64,000 nt of DNA from Capra hircus (Eukaryota > Chordata > Mammalia > Artiodactyla > Bovidae): contig NC_030823.1 of assembly GCF_001704415.2 (NCBI RefSeq), positions 72,602,458-72,666,457 on the forward strand. Reading direction: 5' to 3'. Every line of letters starts with the position of its first letter. Position 1 is the first letter of the stretch. Below the pieces are notes generated by a model. That model saw only the letters and a list, made by a program, of their open reading frames with translations. It had not been told where the DNA came from and searched no databases. The position numbers and the translations under genes were made by a program. Shown here in pieces: positions 1 to 11,690 of the stretch.

Positions 1-1018
1 GTGACAAATGGCCAGAGAAAAGTCAGCATGCCCTGAAACCTCAAGTAAGCTGAAAGCTCCGGGCTTGCCTTCTCTCTGCCAATATTGCAATGAAAAAGCA
101 TTCCTGCAGACAATTATGTTTTTTATTTTGTTTTAAACCAGCATTAGAGAGATTGAAACAGATTTCTTCCCAAAGCATTCCCCTTTGATGAGGTGCAAAA
201 AGGTTAAACAAAAAAGCCAAACTTTGGTTTCAACAGTAAGACACCTTTATTCTAATTATAATCATAATGATCCAATGTGTTTGGGATTTTGTTATTTGGA
301 ATTAGAATTAAAAAAAAGACATCCTGTAATTACCATTGAACTTATCTTGAGGCATAAATCTAATAATTAAATACTTTCAGGTTTTATTCAGTGAGTAATT
401 AAAATACAAAAAAAAATACTGTGATTTCTTTTCCACCTTTTTAAGGAAAGTTCAAAAATTATCAATGGAGTTCTATGGAAAGATCTGGATATTATTGCGC
501 ATAAAACACAATTCTTAACAAAGTTTTAATTTCAGTTATTTATAGTCCTCTGCCCTGGTGATCAGGGTGTTTGAGCAGGTGAGAAATGACGGAACTAGGA
601 GTTGGATCTGGATGAAAAATCATACCTTCAAGAAAGATAGCTCCCCAAACTCGAGCTTCATTTTTATCGTCAGCAAGGAAAGGGAGGCAGGTACTGTGCG
701 GTTTTTATGAGGACTGAGTTCTGTTTTCTGATCAGTTTTGGCAAAAATTAACAGGCCATATGTTTTCTCCTCCTGGAAGTGGAGTGAGATTTGGCAGCAG
801 CAGATGATTGTCAAGTCCAAGGGAAGGTCTTGCTAAAGGGTGTGCTTGAGGAAATTGAGCTCCTTTCATGGGACCAGGCGCCAGACGTGACCAAACTCAA
901 ATCTAGATGGGAAGAGGAGGAGCAGACCGGTGTGGGGAAATGCCTGCTTACATGGCAAAATCTCTTAAGAAAAAGAACTTTCACTGAAGGATAGTTAATG
1001 TGCAATATTCTATAAATT
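1..1018. other. unique non-coding sequence, no gene seen
   Basis: AT-rich at the left end and more balanced after position 550. Frames on both strands are under 70 codons and overlap each other, with no recognisable domain. I see no family-level repeat. No splice-site-bounded exon could be supported. Confidence 0.5.
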
Positions 1019-1065
1019 GCTGCTGTTTTAGTCTCTAAGTTGTGTCTGACTCCTTTGGAATGTCC
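1019..1065 (-). mobile_element. Bov-tA fragment, degenerate
   Basis: A short piece of the Bov-A tail in antisense: a diverged form of the usual 'gctcagtcgtgtctgactcttt' stretch. The remainder of the element is missing or unrecognisable. It is short, so the call is tentative. Confidence 0.45.
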
Positions 1066-1959
1066 TCAGCAGAGTCTCTGCTCCCATGTACTTTTGCAGA
1101 CCTAGAGAGAGGGGAGGAAATTCAGCATATAGTTTCTCTATTCACTGGAAAGTTCTGGGACTCAGATTTTCAGAAAAACAGAAGTACTTCCACCTAAATC
1201 TTTAGGCTTGCCTAAAGTACAGTTAAACCCATCTGATAAGTGGAGTTCTCTCCACGTCAGCTTGGGTTTTCTGCGTCTATCTGGCACCACACTCAGCCCA
1301 GAACACTTGCTGAATCAATCCACAGCTACCCCTCCAGGTGAGGTAAGAACAAAATGTCCCCCATTCCACCCCCAGGCAGTGGGCAGTGGTCCAGGGGTCT
1401 GTGGCAGTAACTTCTTCAAGTTCTTCTTTCTGAAGCCCTTCATTTCCTGATTATCTTTGGTTGGAGCTTAAAACCAGAGCCAAGAACTCCACGGGCTTAG
1501 ACCCCGTTTCACCGAATCTTTTCCCACACCTCAGTGATCCAAGGAAAATGAAGTTAAATTGCTTCACCATAAAAAGCAAGAGCTGAGTCATTCATCTCAA
1601 CTGAATAGAACGAGGTGGTAGGTCCTCTCTCTCTAAAGGCTCTTCACTTGGCTTAAAAATCACAATGAATTAGGACCTCAAGTGTAACCCCAATTAGAGA
1701 CACGGCTGTCAAGCCTTTGGACGCAGCCTCACAACATACCCATTATTTAGAGCCTGATGTCAGCCCCATAGGGAGCTGCATTTTAGCATTTCAAGTGGCT
1801 GCCTGAACAGAATCCTTTTAGCAAATGGCACTAACATATATTTTAGGCAAAACAGTCAAGATGGACTAATAACCCGAACACAGAATGTTTGTGTAATATT
1901 GGGTGGGTGAGGACCATACTACCATACCATGATCCGAAGCATGAAACCAAAGGCGTCAT
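1066..1959. other. unique non-coding sequence
   Basis: No repeat family, RNA gene or convincing exon recognised. The one longer frame (80 codons, starting near 1,208) has no family resemblance. Confidence 0.45.
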
Positions 1960-2157
1960 CAGTCAATCAGTTGCTCAGTCCAGTCCGACTCTTTGAGACC
2001 CCATGGACTGTAGCCCACCAGGCTCCTCTGTGCATGGGATTTTGCAGGCAAGAATACTGGATTAGGTTGCCCTTTCCACTCAGGGATCAAACCCATACCT
2101 CTCATGTCTCCTGCATTGGCAGGTAGATTCTTTACCACTGAGCTGGCTGGGAAGCCT
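1960..2157 (-). mobile_element. Bov-tA SINE, antisense
   Basis: The Bov-A part comes first (cagtccgactctttgagacc, then a gcaagaatactgg block). It is followed by the reversed tRNA-Glu head with its box B remnant (gggatcaaaccc) and the terminal gctgggaagcc. It is diverged from consensus, so not a very recent insertion. Confidence 0.9.
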
Positions 2158-2439
2158 AAAGGCAGATACTATTAAAAGAAAACAAGCAAACAAAAAACGG
2201 ATAGATTTAACCACAGAAACTTCTGGAGCCATTTTGCAATAAAAACTCAATAAAAAAAGACACCAAACTGAGAAGATTATTTGTGGTAAATATGCCAGAG
2301 GGTTAACATACAGATTTATGAACATACATTAAGAAAATTACAAGCACGTTAATATAGAAAGAAAGAACATAAGATGGCAAGTAGCAAAAGAAAGGTAAGT
2401 AGAAAATAAATATTAATATATGAAAAATGCTCAACATTA

Positions 2440-2960
2440 TGGGTTTTCAAAGGAATTAAAACAACTATATGGGATTGCAATCTGCCCATCAGTTTGGTAA
2501 AAGATTAAAAGTCAGAACCCAGCCAGGGTTCTGAGCATGTGGGGTAACAGTCTGCTCTGCAGGGAAGTCTCTGAATTGGCTTTAATTTCCTATAGGGTCC
2601 TTTGACCACATGTATTTCAAGCCTTAAAAGCAGCCGCAGCCATTGGCCTAGTGATTGCATTTTGCTGAGAACTCATCCTCAGAAAATATCAGGCAAATAT
2701 ACAAATATGCATGGGCAAGAATGTTATAACATCATTACGGGTATGTACAGAAATCTAGAAGCAACCTACATGCTCAAAAGTTATAGTACAATGTCAATAA
2801 CATAATAGGACACCATGAAGTCAATAAAATGCTGGTATATTGAGTTATATCTGTTGATAAAGGAAGATGATTGCAATATATGGTAAGATGAAGAAGAGTA
2901 TTAGAGAATATTTAGTCAAGTTTTGTTTGCTTTTTTTTAAAGGACAAAAAATGGAAGTAT
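2440..2960 (+). repeat. old L1-type LINE fragment (tentative)
   Basis: The stretch contains blocks resembling the 3' part of ancient L1M/HAL1-type LINEs: a gcatgggcaagaatgtt block, a gaagcaacctacatg block, then an aaaatgctggtatat block and an A/T-rich tail. Divergence is high and no frame survives. The exact family cannot be named by eye. Confidence 0.4.
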
Positions 2961-3062
2961 TTTTTTAAGTGTTTATATTTTGTTTTCTAATTTAAAATTT
3001 TTCCAAGTTTTCTAACTTTTCTATAATGAACATGGATTATTTGTGTTAAAACACAAGAAATG

Positions 3063-3530
3063 ACACACGTGATAGGCAGAATAAGGGCCCCTCTCCTTAA
3101 AATGTCCACGACCTAATTTCTAAACCCTGTGAATATGTGAAGTTATATGGCCAAGGAGACTGTATATGTAATTAATTTAACGATCGTGAGACAGATTAGC
3201 CTGGTGTATCTGGTGGGCCAGTGTAATCACTAAGGTGCTTATAAGAGGGAGGCAGGAAGGCCAGAGTCATAAAGATTTGAAAATGCTTTGTGGCTGATTT
3301 TGAAGCTGGAGGAAGAGGCCAAGAGCCAAGGGACATAGGAGACTTCTAGAAGCTGGAAAAAGCAAGGGAAAAATTCTCCCTTAAAGCTTCTACAAAAACC
3401 CTGCTGATACTTTAGTTTTAGCCCAGTGAGACTTTCAACCACCAGAACTGTCAGAGAAAAATTTTGTATTGTTTGAAGCCACTAATTGGGTGGTAATTCA
3501 TTATAGCAGCAATAGGAAACTAATATAATC
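3063..3530 (+). repeat. MLT1-type MaLR LTR
   Basis: An almost complete solo LTR of the mammalian MaLR (ERVL-related) class. It begins at gataggcagaataagggccc and continues through gtaatcactaaggtgcttataagaggg, the ccagaactgtcagag block and gaagccactaattgggtgg. It ends at aggaaactaata. No internal retroviral sequence is attached. The family is shared by placental mammals, so this is an ancient insertion. Confidence 0.85.
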
Positions 3531-3734
3531 TGTAAAACCACTCCCACTCTTGGGCCCTGCTGGGTGGAGGGTCAGTAGGAACCGATGTGGAAGACCTTTT
3601 GGCTGAGGGACAATCCTTCTGAGTTAAATTTGGGGAAGTGAATAAATATGGGGAGACTGAGAGAATCTCGTAAGAATCATACCCCTAAATATTTTTAGGT
3701 GTTTAATCGTTCACTTTCCCTTTAAACTGAAATG

Positions 3735-3830
3735 TGGGGGATCTGTGTTTATTTTATTCATCTCTGTATCCCTAGCATTAGTCCCATGCTCAGCTGCGAG
3801 TCAGCCCACGATCACTTGCTCTTGAATGGA
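3735..3830 (+). repeat. L2 LINE 3' fragment
   Basis: Resembles the L2 3' terminus: a tgtttattttattcatctctgtatccctagca block followed by a diverged last segment. Highly diverged, no frame. Confidence 0.6.
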
Positions 3831-4900
3831 AAAATACGTGGATGAGATTTCAAAACCTACTGTCTACCCTTTGAAGCCCGTCTTCCAGCTGATGCAGGAA
3901 CTCAAGCCTGAGTTTCTTGTCCTTCTCATCCTCCCCCTTCCCTCCCTCTCCTCCCTGTCCCTTACTTCTTCTTTTTTTATGTGGATGGTGTAGAATTTAA
4001 AGCCAAGTGCGGCTTGTCGCTCACATTCGGGTGGTCTTTCCTTCTGGGTTTCAGAAGCCCAGGACTGAGCTTTCAGCATTTGGACACACACCCACCCACA
4101 CTCAAAACCACAAACAGCAACCCCAGTCCTGGAGCAGTCCTTTGACCCTTGGCGTGTGTGGAGGGAAACACGTAGGACTCCGGAGGGCCTCAGTTTCAGA
4201 CGTTCTGCGGACGCTACTTGGATGAACTCTACAAAGAAGAGTCCAGGTTCTCAGAACAGGCCCGAGCCCGGCGCAAGTGCAGGAAAGGGGTCTGCTCACA
4301 GCCAGCTGCTATGCTCAACTGTCCCTGAGGCCATAGACTGACCTCTTTGACAAAAGCCTGGACTCCTTACAGGCAGTTTCAGGGGAAGGAGTGGAGCCGG
4401 TTGCTGGTGTTTTCTCTTTAGCCTTTTCCATATGGCGTCCCCAAAGGCCACATAGGGCTCCCACTGGTGACCTTCAGTGGAGAAGTGCCAGATGCCTACC
4501 TCCAGACTCAACATCACTGGCTCACCTTGGCTCTCACTGGCTCTCCCTTCAAGTCTTAAAGGGAGAGCAGAAGGAAGAACTGTCTACCCGTGTACTTCAC
4601 TAATAGGAAGCAGACGGCTTCACAAAGTGGTAGCTTCCTTTCTAGATAGGTAATTATTGAGGGAGAGTCTGAAAAGGCACTGATGGGGAGCGCTGTAAAG
4701 ATGACTTCCTCTCCAGATGGAGCTCAGTGCTATTGACAAAGACTCGGCCACCTCTGAATCACGTGACCCCATGATCATTCTCTAGAGGCCGAGTCTGAGG
4801 GGCTTGTAGTAAAATGCAGCCATGGATAATAATGGGGGGAACAGGGTCTAAACTAGTGTGATCGAAGATAAAATTCAAGAGCTTACAGAAGAAAGTAATG
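3831..4900. other. unique non-coding sequence with a pyrimidine-rich patch
   Basis: No repeat family or exon recognised. A CT-rich patch lies at about 3,920-3,985. Several overlapping frames of 60-75 codons occur on both strands between 4,000 and 4,600, where GC content is higher, but none has recognisable domains and they contradict each other. Confidence 0.45.
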
Positions 4901-5028
4901 GGGACTTCCAACCACTGGCGGTCCAGTGGTTAAGACTTAGCTCTCCCAATGCAGGGGGCCGGGTTCAATCCTTGGTCGAGGAACTAAGATCCTGAAGCAG
5001 CCAAAAAAGAAAAACAAAACAAAACAGA
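4901..5028 (+). mobile_element. CHR-type tRNA-Glu SINE
   Basis: Shows the family start (acttccaaccactggcgg, then gtccagtggttaagac), the box B region (gggttcaatccttggtc), the gaggaactaagatcctg block and an A-rich tail ending in repeated aaaac. This SINE is shared by ruminants and whales and is 3'-shortened here. Confidence 0.85.
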
Positions 5029-5654
5029 ATCAGTCATGGAAGTGGGTAAAAAAGACAGATGATTTCACGAAATAAAAACCCCTGTGTCCCAAATCCACAG
5101 AAATCTTAAATCCACAATTGTGGGGGATTACGAGATTTAGTACATACGGTAGTCAAAACAGATTCACTTCAGTTCTGCTAGAGAGCGGAGGGACAGATTG
5201 AATGCTGCCTCCAGCATCTCTCATTTTGAATGTATCACTTCTCTTCCTGGTCCAATTTGCCCTCCTTTACACAAAGCCGGTCATTTGTGCCTCCCCAGTC
5301 TCACCCCTGCATTTCCACTCGTCAGTCATGAGCAAGGCCATGTGGGAGGAGCAGGGAATTCGATTTGGATGTTGTTTCTCTGCTGCTGGAAAATCTCGAG
5401 GGACTTTCTTTCGTGTAGTTAAAAGTCACAACTCAGGAGGGATCTGGGTCCTCGGGGAGTGTGAAAACTCCATGCTGGCAGCTTGCCTGTTGGCGTGAGA
5501 GGGGAGGGGGCCTTTTGGAAAAATTGCAGTAGACAGCAGACCTGACCAAGGGGTTTTGTTGTTGTTGTTATTTTAATCATGAAATCTTAGCACTAAAGTC
5601 TAGTAAGATGGTGCTGATGAACCTATCCTCAGGGCAGCGATGGAGACTCAGACA
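5029..5654. other. unique non-coding sequence
   Basis: Two overlapping frames start near 5,200 (74 and 98 codons). The longer one begins with a hydrophobic stretch, but no family is recognised and no splice or RNA-processing signals support it. Treated as non-coding. Confidence 0.4.
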
Positions 5655-5963
5655 CAGGAAACAGACTTGTGGATGTTGGGGGGGGCGGTGGGAAAGGAGA
5701 GGGTGGGATGAATTGAGAGAGTAGTGTGGAAATGTATAACCACCACATGTGAAATAGACAGTCAGTGGGAATTTGCTGTATGACTCAGGGAACTCAAGCC
5801 AGGGCTCTGTGATAACCTAGAGAGGTGGGATGGGGTGGGAGGTGGGAGACAGGTTCAAGAGGGAGGGCACACATGTATACCTATGGCTGGTTCATGTTGG
5901 TGTATGGCAGAAACCAACATGTAAAACAATTATCTTTCAATTAAAAATAAATAAATAAAACAC
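5655..5963 (+). mobile_element. L1 (L1_BT-type) 3' end
   Basis: The terminal 3' UTR of a ruminant L1 in sense orientation: the G-rich polypurine stretch, then the gtgataacctagagaggtgggatgg block, the catgtatacctatggctgg block, aaacaattatctttcaatt, and an A-rich (aaat)n tail. The 5' truncation is typical of L1 insertion. The G-rich part contains a quadruplex-type motif at 5,827-5,846. Confidence 0.88.
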
Positions 5964-6861
5964 ATAAGATCTATGGACATGGTTTGTCTATGGTTCTTCT
6001 ATGCATTCAACAGACCGAGGCCGCTACTTTACACAAGTATAATGGGAAACGCTTGTACTTGAAGCGTATGTTCAGAGGTGACCGGATCCAATATTCCTCA
6101 TGTTTTCTCTTCTTCCGTGGTTTTCCTGCTCGCGCTGTAGCAGGTACTAAAGGCACAAAGACCAGGGAGATTTTCCCAATACTTCTGTCTTAGGGTAATG
6201 TCTAAGAGCTCTTCCTTCTCCCCCAGGGCCACCCCACTGAACCCATATCCCAAAAAAGAAAATTACAAAATCAGAATAAATGTTTAACTAAATCTCCGCA
6301 AAACAAAACATGTGCACCAAACTCAAAAATTACTCAAGTCTTAGATGGTTACACATCAATTTCTAGTATGTGCTGTAGGTACATTTTAGTACCTTTGGTG
6401 TGATGCAGGGTGTGACCTCTAGATAAGCTTACCTGGGGCCTGCAGAAGCTCTGCAGCACCCTTTTCTGTAGCTTCAGGATGGCTGCCGTGCCTACAGAGC
6501 CTGCGACGTGTGCGCAGCCTTCAGTGGCTTCTCCTGGACTTGCTCTCTGAACACTGGGGGGCAGCACGGAACTTCCCAAGCTTTCTCCAGAGTCTAAACG
6601 CAAACCTGAGCAATTCCACCTTAAGACGGGCTATGCACAGAAGCATGCAAAAAGTGCAAGGATTCTGGGACGTGGCTAATCTCTATAATTCACCTGATTG
6701 CAGATACAAGTGACAGCTGCGATAGGGGTGACGTGCGCTCATTCCTTGTGTCACTGGGATGCTATTTCGAATCTTCCTGAGATTAGAAAAAGGATTACAA
6801 TTGCCCCCAGGGCCTTGCCATGTAATTTTTATCAGTCTTGATCAGCGAGTTCCCCCAGGCA
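5964..6861. other. unique sequence with a CTCF-like motif
   Basis: No repeat family recognised. Two opposite-strand frames of 67-84 codons overlap around 6,350-6,710 and have no domain resemblance. The one notable site is the CTCF-type motif listed separately. Confidence 0.45.
6551..6564 (+). promoter_or_regulatory. CTCF-like core motif
   Basis: The sequence ACACTGGGGGGCAG matches 12 of 14 positions of the degenerate CTCF core CCASYAGRKGGCRS on the plus strand. The mismatches are the first base and the sixth. This is a motif match only; occupancy is not shown. Its orientation faces the minus-strand motif near 20.24 kb. Confidence 0.4.
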
Positions 6862-6908
6862 GTGTGTGTGTGTGTGTGTGTGTGTGCGTGTGTGTGTGAG
6901 TGTGTGTG
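6862..6908. repeat. (GT)n microsatellite, imperfect
   Basis: About 23 GT dinucleotides interrupted by single gc and ga units. Alternating purine-pyrimidine sequence of this kind can adopt Z-DNA and is usually length-polymorphic. Confidence 0.95.
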
Positions 6909-7319
6909 ATGAGCAGCCCATGGTGGGAGGGGAGGCTCCTGGGGACCACATGGTCCATTTTTTCCTCCCCTGGGACTGAATTTCCAGATTTACCCCCAAC
7001 TCCAGGACTCTTGCCTTCTCACCTTTGTTATGTCCTGGACTCTTGAGCAGGGCCACTTCATGGACTTACCCATACCACCCATGCAGTTAAACAGGGCCCA
7101 GTACTCAGAAGCTTCCTGCATTTGGTTTAATCCTCTGCTGCTGCTGTCTTAAAATTCTGAATAATTTCTAAACAAGGACTCCTGTATTTTCACTTGCATT
7201 CAGCTCCCTGCATAAAATGGCCAGTTCTCCAATGGAGAAGTATGGTCAGAGGTAGACATTTTTCTAAACCTGAACTCCATTCTCTCTTAGCCTCCTTCAG
7301 CAGATGGCTTAGCTTAGAA
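6909..7319. other. unique non-coding sequence
   Basis: No repeat, RNA or exon recognised. Confidence 0.45.
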
Positions 7320-7557
7320 TTGGGAACGCAAACAGCATGGACTTTTGGTCAGATATACTGGAGTGCTGGTGTGGAGCCCACCTCTTCATGCCCAGGTGAC
7401 CGGGAACATATATGCTAACCGCTAGAAGGGCTCCTCAGCTGTTAGAAAGGTCTAACTGTGCTTACATCACTCACAGGATGTGGTGAGTATTAAGCATTAA
7501 GGTCTGTGCAAAATGGCCTGGCACAGTGTAGACACTCAGTAAACATTGCTTGTCCCC
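7320..7557 (+). repeat. MIR SINE
   Basis: Ancient mammalian MIR in sense orientation. The 3' half is clearest: a ggatgtggtgagtattaagcatt block, cctggcacagtgtagacac and cagtaaacattg. The 5' half is strongly diverged. Confidence 0.75.
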
Positions 7558-8690
7558 TTGGCCCCTTCGCTCCTGGAAGTCTACACTGATTCTGCTGTAT
7601 CATCTTCTCTCCCCAGAACAGCGCATTCCAGCTGGAGTTAAGGCTTGGCTTTGTTTGTGATGGAACAGGTCTGAGGTAAGGATTCTGTCCATAACCTGAC
7701 TCCCTGTGACTTGGAAGTCATTTCTCATTGTGTTCAGAGCTCTGTTCTGAAGAAGAGATGCATGGCCAAACAGTGGTTATGATTTCTGCATCACAGGAAA
7801 AGCTGGCTTTACAGAACTACCTACTATTTGGGGAGCCTCTAGAGACAGCTTCTGATGAAAATATGTCTCCAAGGAGTTTGCCTGAAAATAATTAGCTTAA
7901 TATGTTGCACTTTTGCAATGCCTGTTTCTCCAAGGATCTGCAGGCATTTGGCAAACAACCATTAATCACATCCCACTGCCTTGATGTCAAGTAACTGTTG
8001 GCTGGCGCACTTGTCTCCCCACCTGGATGAGGAACTGGGAGGTCCTGGGTCCTAGGCCTGCTTCGCCAGATTTTTGTCTGGTATCGAACAACTTTTCTGG
8101 GCCTCGGTTACTTGAGATGTAAATTGAGGTTAATAATTTCTATTTGAGCTCAGAAATCCTATTAAGACAAAATGCCTCCCCGAATGGAAACACACTTTAA
8201 AAAGTAGAAATAACTTCCCAATGCAAGGGATGGCAATATTACATTTGGGCAGTTGAGTTCAAGTTTAAGATCCAGCGCTGTACCAAACAATAGACTTTTG
8301 TAGGCACTGAAATTTCCTGTTGCTGAAACTGGGGTCAGATGTCCAAGAGGCAGCTGGGAAATTGCTTAGAACACTGAGAGCATAATTGGCTTTATAATAA
8401 TATTCTGCAAGCAGCCCATTTGCCTTAGGCTCACAAAATACTGAGCAGGTACCAGAGGCTCAAAGAATTCTCAAAGAATTTTCAGAACTTCCTTAATCAC
8501 CCCCATGTCAGAGATTTTTCCCTCTTCTGAATTTTTATAACCATCAAAAATCTATCATACTCATGTGCCATTGAATGAGGCAAGCTTGGGCTGCCCTTTA
8601 TGACTTGAAACATAGCTATGCTTTCTCACCTTGGTGGTAAGTAAATGAGGGAAAGAATAGAGGAAAGTACGTATTTGCAACTTCATACTC
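7558..8690. other. unique non-coding sequence
   Basis: More than 1 kb with no recognised repeat and no useful open frame. Composition is moderately AT-rich. Old repeats diverged beyond recognition by eye may be present. Confidence 0.45.
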
Positions 8691-9015
8691 GGGCTTCCCT
8701 GATAGCTCAGTTGGTAAAGAATCTGCCTGCAATGCAGGAGACCCCAGTTCGACTCCTGGGTTGGGAAGATTCCCTGGAGAAGGTATAGGCTACCCACTCC
8801 AGTATTCTTGGTCTTTCCTGTGGCTCAGCTGGTAAAGAATCCACCCGCAATGTGGGAGACCTGGGTTCGATCCCTGGGTTGGGAAGATCCCCTGGAGAAG
8901 GGAACATCTGCTCATTCCAGTGTTCTGGCCTAGAGAATTCCATGGACTGTATAGTTCATGGGTTCGCAAAGAATACAACACGACTGAGTGATGTTCACTT
9001 TCACTTCACTTTCAC
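8691..9015 (+). mobile_element. Bov-tA SINE with doubled head
   Basis: Two tRNA-Glu-derived units lie in tandem. The first starts gggcttccctgatagctcag and ends in a cccactccagtattcttgg linker. The second starts tttcctgtggctcagctgg and carries intact box B (gggttcgatccctggg). One Bov-A tail follows, with acacgactgagtga and a short (ttcact) repeat at the end. Close to consensus, so fairly young. Confidence 0.93.
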
Positions 9016-9627
9016 CAAGCACAGTGCTTTGCACTAGTGTACCCTGGATAATAATTATCAGTAGCAAGAGGCTGGCTGAGTTAGTCTGCCACTTCCGACT
9101 TTTCAGGCTCTACAAAACACTCTAGAGTTGTAAATATAAGAAGAAGATCTTACGGTAGTGTTCTGTATAATGGGAGCTGAAGTCTTCCGTCCAGAAACAT
9201 CATTCCTGTACTAGGCTCACTGACTTAACTTGTAATCTACAAGGGCCTTGATAAATGCAGTCACGTCTAGTGATTTAATTAGTTTTATGAAGGATCTTTG
9301 GTGACTTGTGTGGGGAAGTTTATCAAACGTATACCCAAATGCTTTCTTTATGCTATTATATTATTGAAAAATCAGAAGGCTCTTTGATGTGAGTTTTGAG
9401 AGCATAAGGGTGTAGTTATGAAGTGCTTGGAGCTTCTCGCTGTTCAAACAAATGACAGATAAGATCTCAGGCTGCTTTGTCATGATAATTCTTCATGCTA
9501 AGTACATCTATATCAATTTCTATTTCTATATTCTTCTGCATCTGTATAGCTCTTAAAGGTTTTTAGCTGAAGCCTCCCCACCAGCATGCACAGTACTAGA
9601 AAGATATCATATGAAGAATGCCTGCTG
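9016..9627. other. unique non-coding sequence
   Basis: AT-rich, with a small (tctat)-type run at about 9,508-9,535. No gene or family-level repeat recognised. Confidence 0.45.
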
Positions 9628-9838
9628 TGTGGCTGCACAGACGTGTCTGACTTTTTGAGACCCCGTGGACTGTAGCTCGCCAGGCTTCTCTGTCCATGGG
9701 ATTATCCTGGCAATGACACTGGAGTGGGTTGCCATTTCTTCCTCCAGAGGATCTTCCTGACCTAGGAATTGAAACTGCATCTCCTGGTCTCCAGCATCAG
9801 CAGGCAGATTCTTTACCACTGCCCCACCTGGGAGACCC
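9628..9838 (-). mobile_element. Bov-tA SINE, antisense
   Basis: Starts in the Bov-A tail (cgtgtctgactttttgagac), passes the ctggagtgggttgcca block, and ends with the reversed tRNA-Glu head (gattctttaccactgcccca, then cctgggagaccc). Moderately diverged. Confidence 0.9.
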
Positions 9839-10479
9839 AACAATGTATATTATAGTTCATAAAAGATTGATGCTCTCTCATTTAATGAAGGGAGATAACT
9901 ATTCACAATATTGAGTAAGAGATGAATTAGTGTGTATCTGGTAAGTTATTGTAAAGGTAGGGAATAGACTTCAAGCCATCTGTCCCTAACTAATCAATAT
10001 GCTATAATAATTAAGGTCACTATCTTTTTTAAAAAAAGTTGGCCTCTGAAATGGGGCTTGGAGTCTTATGGCATTAAATAGCCTCTGAGGCAAAGGCCAA
10101 TTTCTTCTAGCCCCAAATTATGAATTTGCTTCAGTATCATGACCTGGTAACTTGTCATCCAAACTACCCTCCTTCCTGGCAGAAGCCGGGCTGACCTTGA
10201 CCAGCTCTATAGCTCTCACACTCTGCAGCCGAGATGGAGTTGACTATGTCATTGAAACGGTTTCATGGGAGAGGGGAGGGATGTGCCATCTCTATTTTAG
10301 GCTGAAGTTTTCTGAAAGCTTGTAAAGCTAATGATCCCCAGAAACCGCTTGCCTTCCCTCCCAAGCTTTGAATTGTCTACTTCTGGTGATAAAAACGAGT
10401 CGTAGGAAGTCACTGAGTCCATCCCTCTGTCTCCAGGCTGGGTTATATGTTAAAAGTTCCAGAAAGATGGAATCATAAC
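9839..10479. other. unique non-coding sequence
   Basis: No repeat family or exon recognised. Confidence 0.4.
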
Positions 10480-10675
10480 AATCCTCGTGCTTGATAGTAC
10501 CTTAGGGTTTACCAAGGATTTTATATACATCATTTCGTTTACTGCTTTCCCCCAAACCCTCCAAATTAGTTATTACTGTCTCCATTTCACAAAGCACAGG
10601 GAAGGCGAGAGAGGGGATTACTTGTTTGTATGCGCCAATGCCTGAACACGGACCTGGTCAAATGTCCTGCCTACA
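10480..10675 (-). repeat. MIR SINE, antisense
   Basis: Antisense MIR: a tatacatcatttcgtttactgc block, then tattactgtctccatttcac with the following diverged 'gatgaggaaactgag' zone, and a terminal segment near caatgcctgaac. Strongly diverged. Confidence 0.6.
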
Positions 10676-10994
10676 ACATCGCTGTGAATTTAGGTTTTCC
10701 CCAGGACAGGAATTTCCACCACTTCCTTTTAGGTCCAACAGTCCTTGGAGAGGACTGCTACCAATGAGCTCCTCCTGTCTCTAAACCTACATCTTTTGTT
10801 CTCTTTTGGTTTAATGCAAAGGGGCTTCTGTTCTTCAAGGACTAGTCTCAGCTGGGCCTAGAGTTTATAGCAGCTGCTCTTGTAGTCCATCTTCTCAAGG
10901 TTGAGTACTCCAGGCTTCTTCAGCGTCTTCTTTCACTGGCTTGGAAGTCTATCAGCTTTGCCTCGGGACGTTCACTTCACTGGTGTGTGTTCTC

Positions 10995-11100
10995 ACCTGT
11001 AATAAGGCAGTAGGGTCGCACATCTGAGGGGTGCTTGTGAAGATTAAATCAGAAAATACATCCGAAGTGCATATCTGAGAGGCACAATAAATTAGCATGT
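10995..11100 (+). repeat. MIR SINE 3' part
   Basis: Resembles the MIR 3' half: gggtgcttgtgaagattaaa, then aatacatccgaagtgcat and gaggcacaataaattag. The 5' half is not recognised. Confidence 0.6.
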
Positions 11101-11124
11101 TTAATGTTCCCTCTTTTTTGTTCC

Positions 11125-11690
11125 ATTTTTTATTTTTTACTTAAAAAAATTAAGTTTGTTATTTTGTATTGGAGTACAGCAAGGACCCTGATGCTGGGAA
11201 AGATTGAAGGCGGGAGGAGAAGGGGACGACAGAGGATGAGATGGTTGGATGGCATCACTGATGCAATGGACGTGAGTTTGAGTAAACTCCGGGAGTTGGT
11301 GATGGACAGGGAGGCCTGGCGTGCTGCAGAAGAGTTGGACACGACTGAGCGACTGAGATGAACTGAACTGAATAGCTGATTGACAATGTTGTGATAGATT
11401 CAGGTGGACAGCGAAGGGACTCAGCCATACGCATACAGGTATCCATTCTCCCCCAAACTCTCTCCTATCCAGGCTGCCACATAAAACTGAGCAGAGTTCC
11501 CTGTGCGATTCAGCAGGTCCTTGTTGGTTAGGCTGTCCATTTTAAATATAGCAGCATGCCTCTGTCCTTCCCAAACTCCCTGACTATCCCTTTCCCCTAC
11601 CCTTTCCCACAACAACCATAGGTTCCTTCTCTGAGTCTGTTTTGTAAATAAGTCCATATCAGGGCTCACCTTCTTCTCTGGCTTTTCCGT
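11125..11690 (-). mobile_element. L1 3' UTR, antisense, split by BovB
   Basis: The left part (attaagtttgttattttg, then gtattggagtacag) and the right part (gctgattgacaatgttgtg, gctgccacataaaactgag, tccttgttggttagg) are one artiodactyl L1 3' UTR in antisense. It is interrupted by the BovB piece at 11,178-11,372. Interruption shows the L1 is the older insertion. Confidence 0.85.
11178..11372 (+). mobile_element. BovB LINE 3' end
   Basis: 5'-truncated copy of the ruminant RTE-type LINE. It translates to the end of the reverse-transcriptase protein (LMLGKIEGGRRRGRQRMRW, then WLDGIT and MDREAWRAA). It terminates in the family 3' end, with acacgactgagcgac followed by repeated ctgaa. Inserted inside the L1. 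Confidence 0.92.

Noticed and set aside
620..820. Minus-strand frame with a TVPASLSLLTIK stretch recalling the start of a mitochondrial apolipoprotein O-type protein
   Set aside because: Resemblance is limited to a handful of residues with no continuation upstream or downstream; treated as chance.
8691..8760. tRNA-like sequence as a functional tRNA gene
   Set aside because: Box B-like words recur in every Bov-tA and CHR copy; these are tRNA-Glu-derived SINE heads without a foldable complete tRNA.
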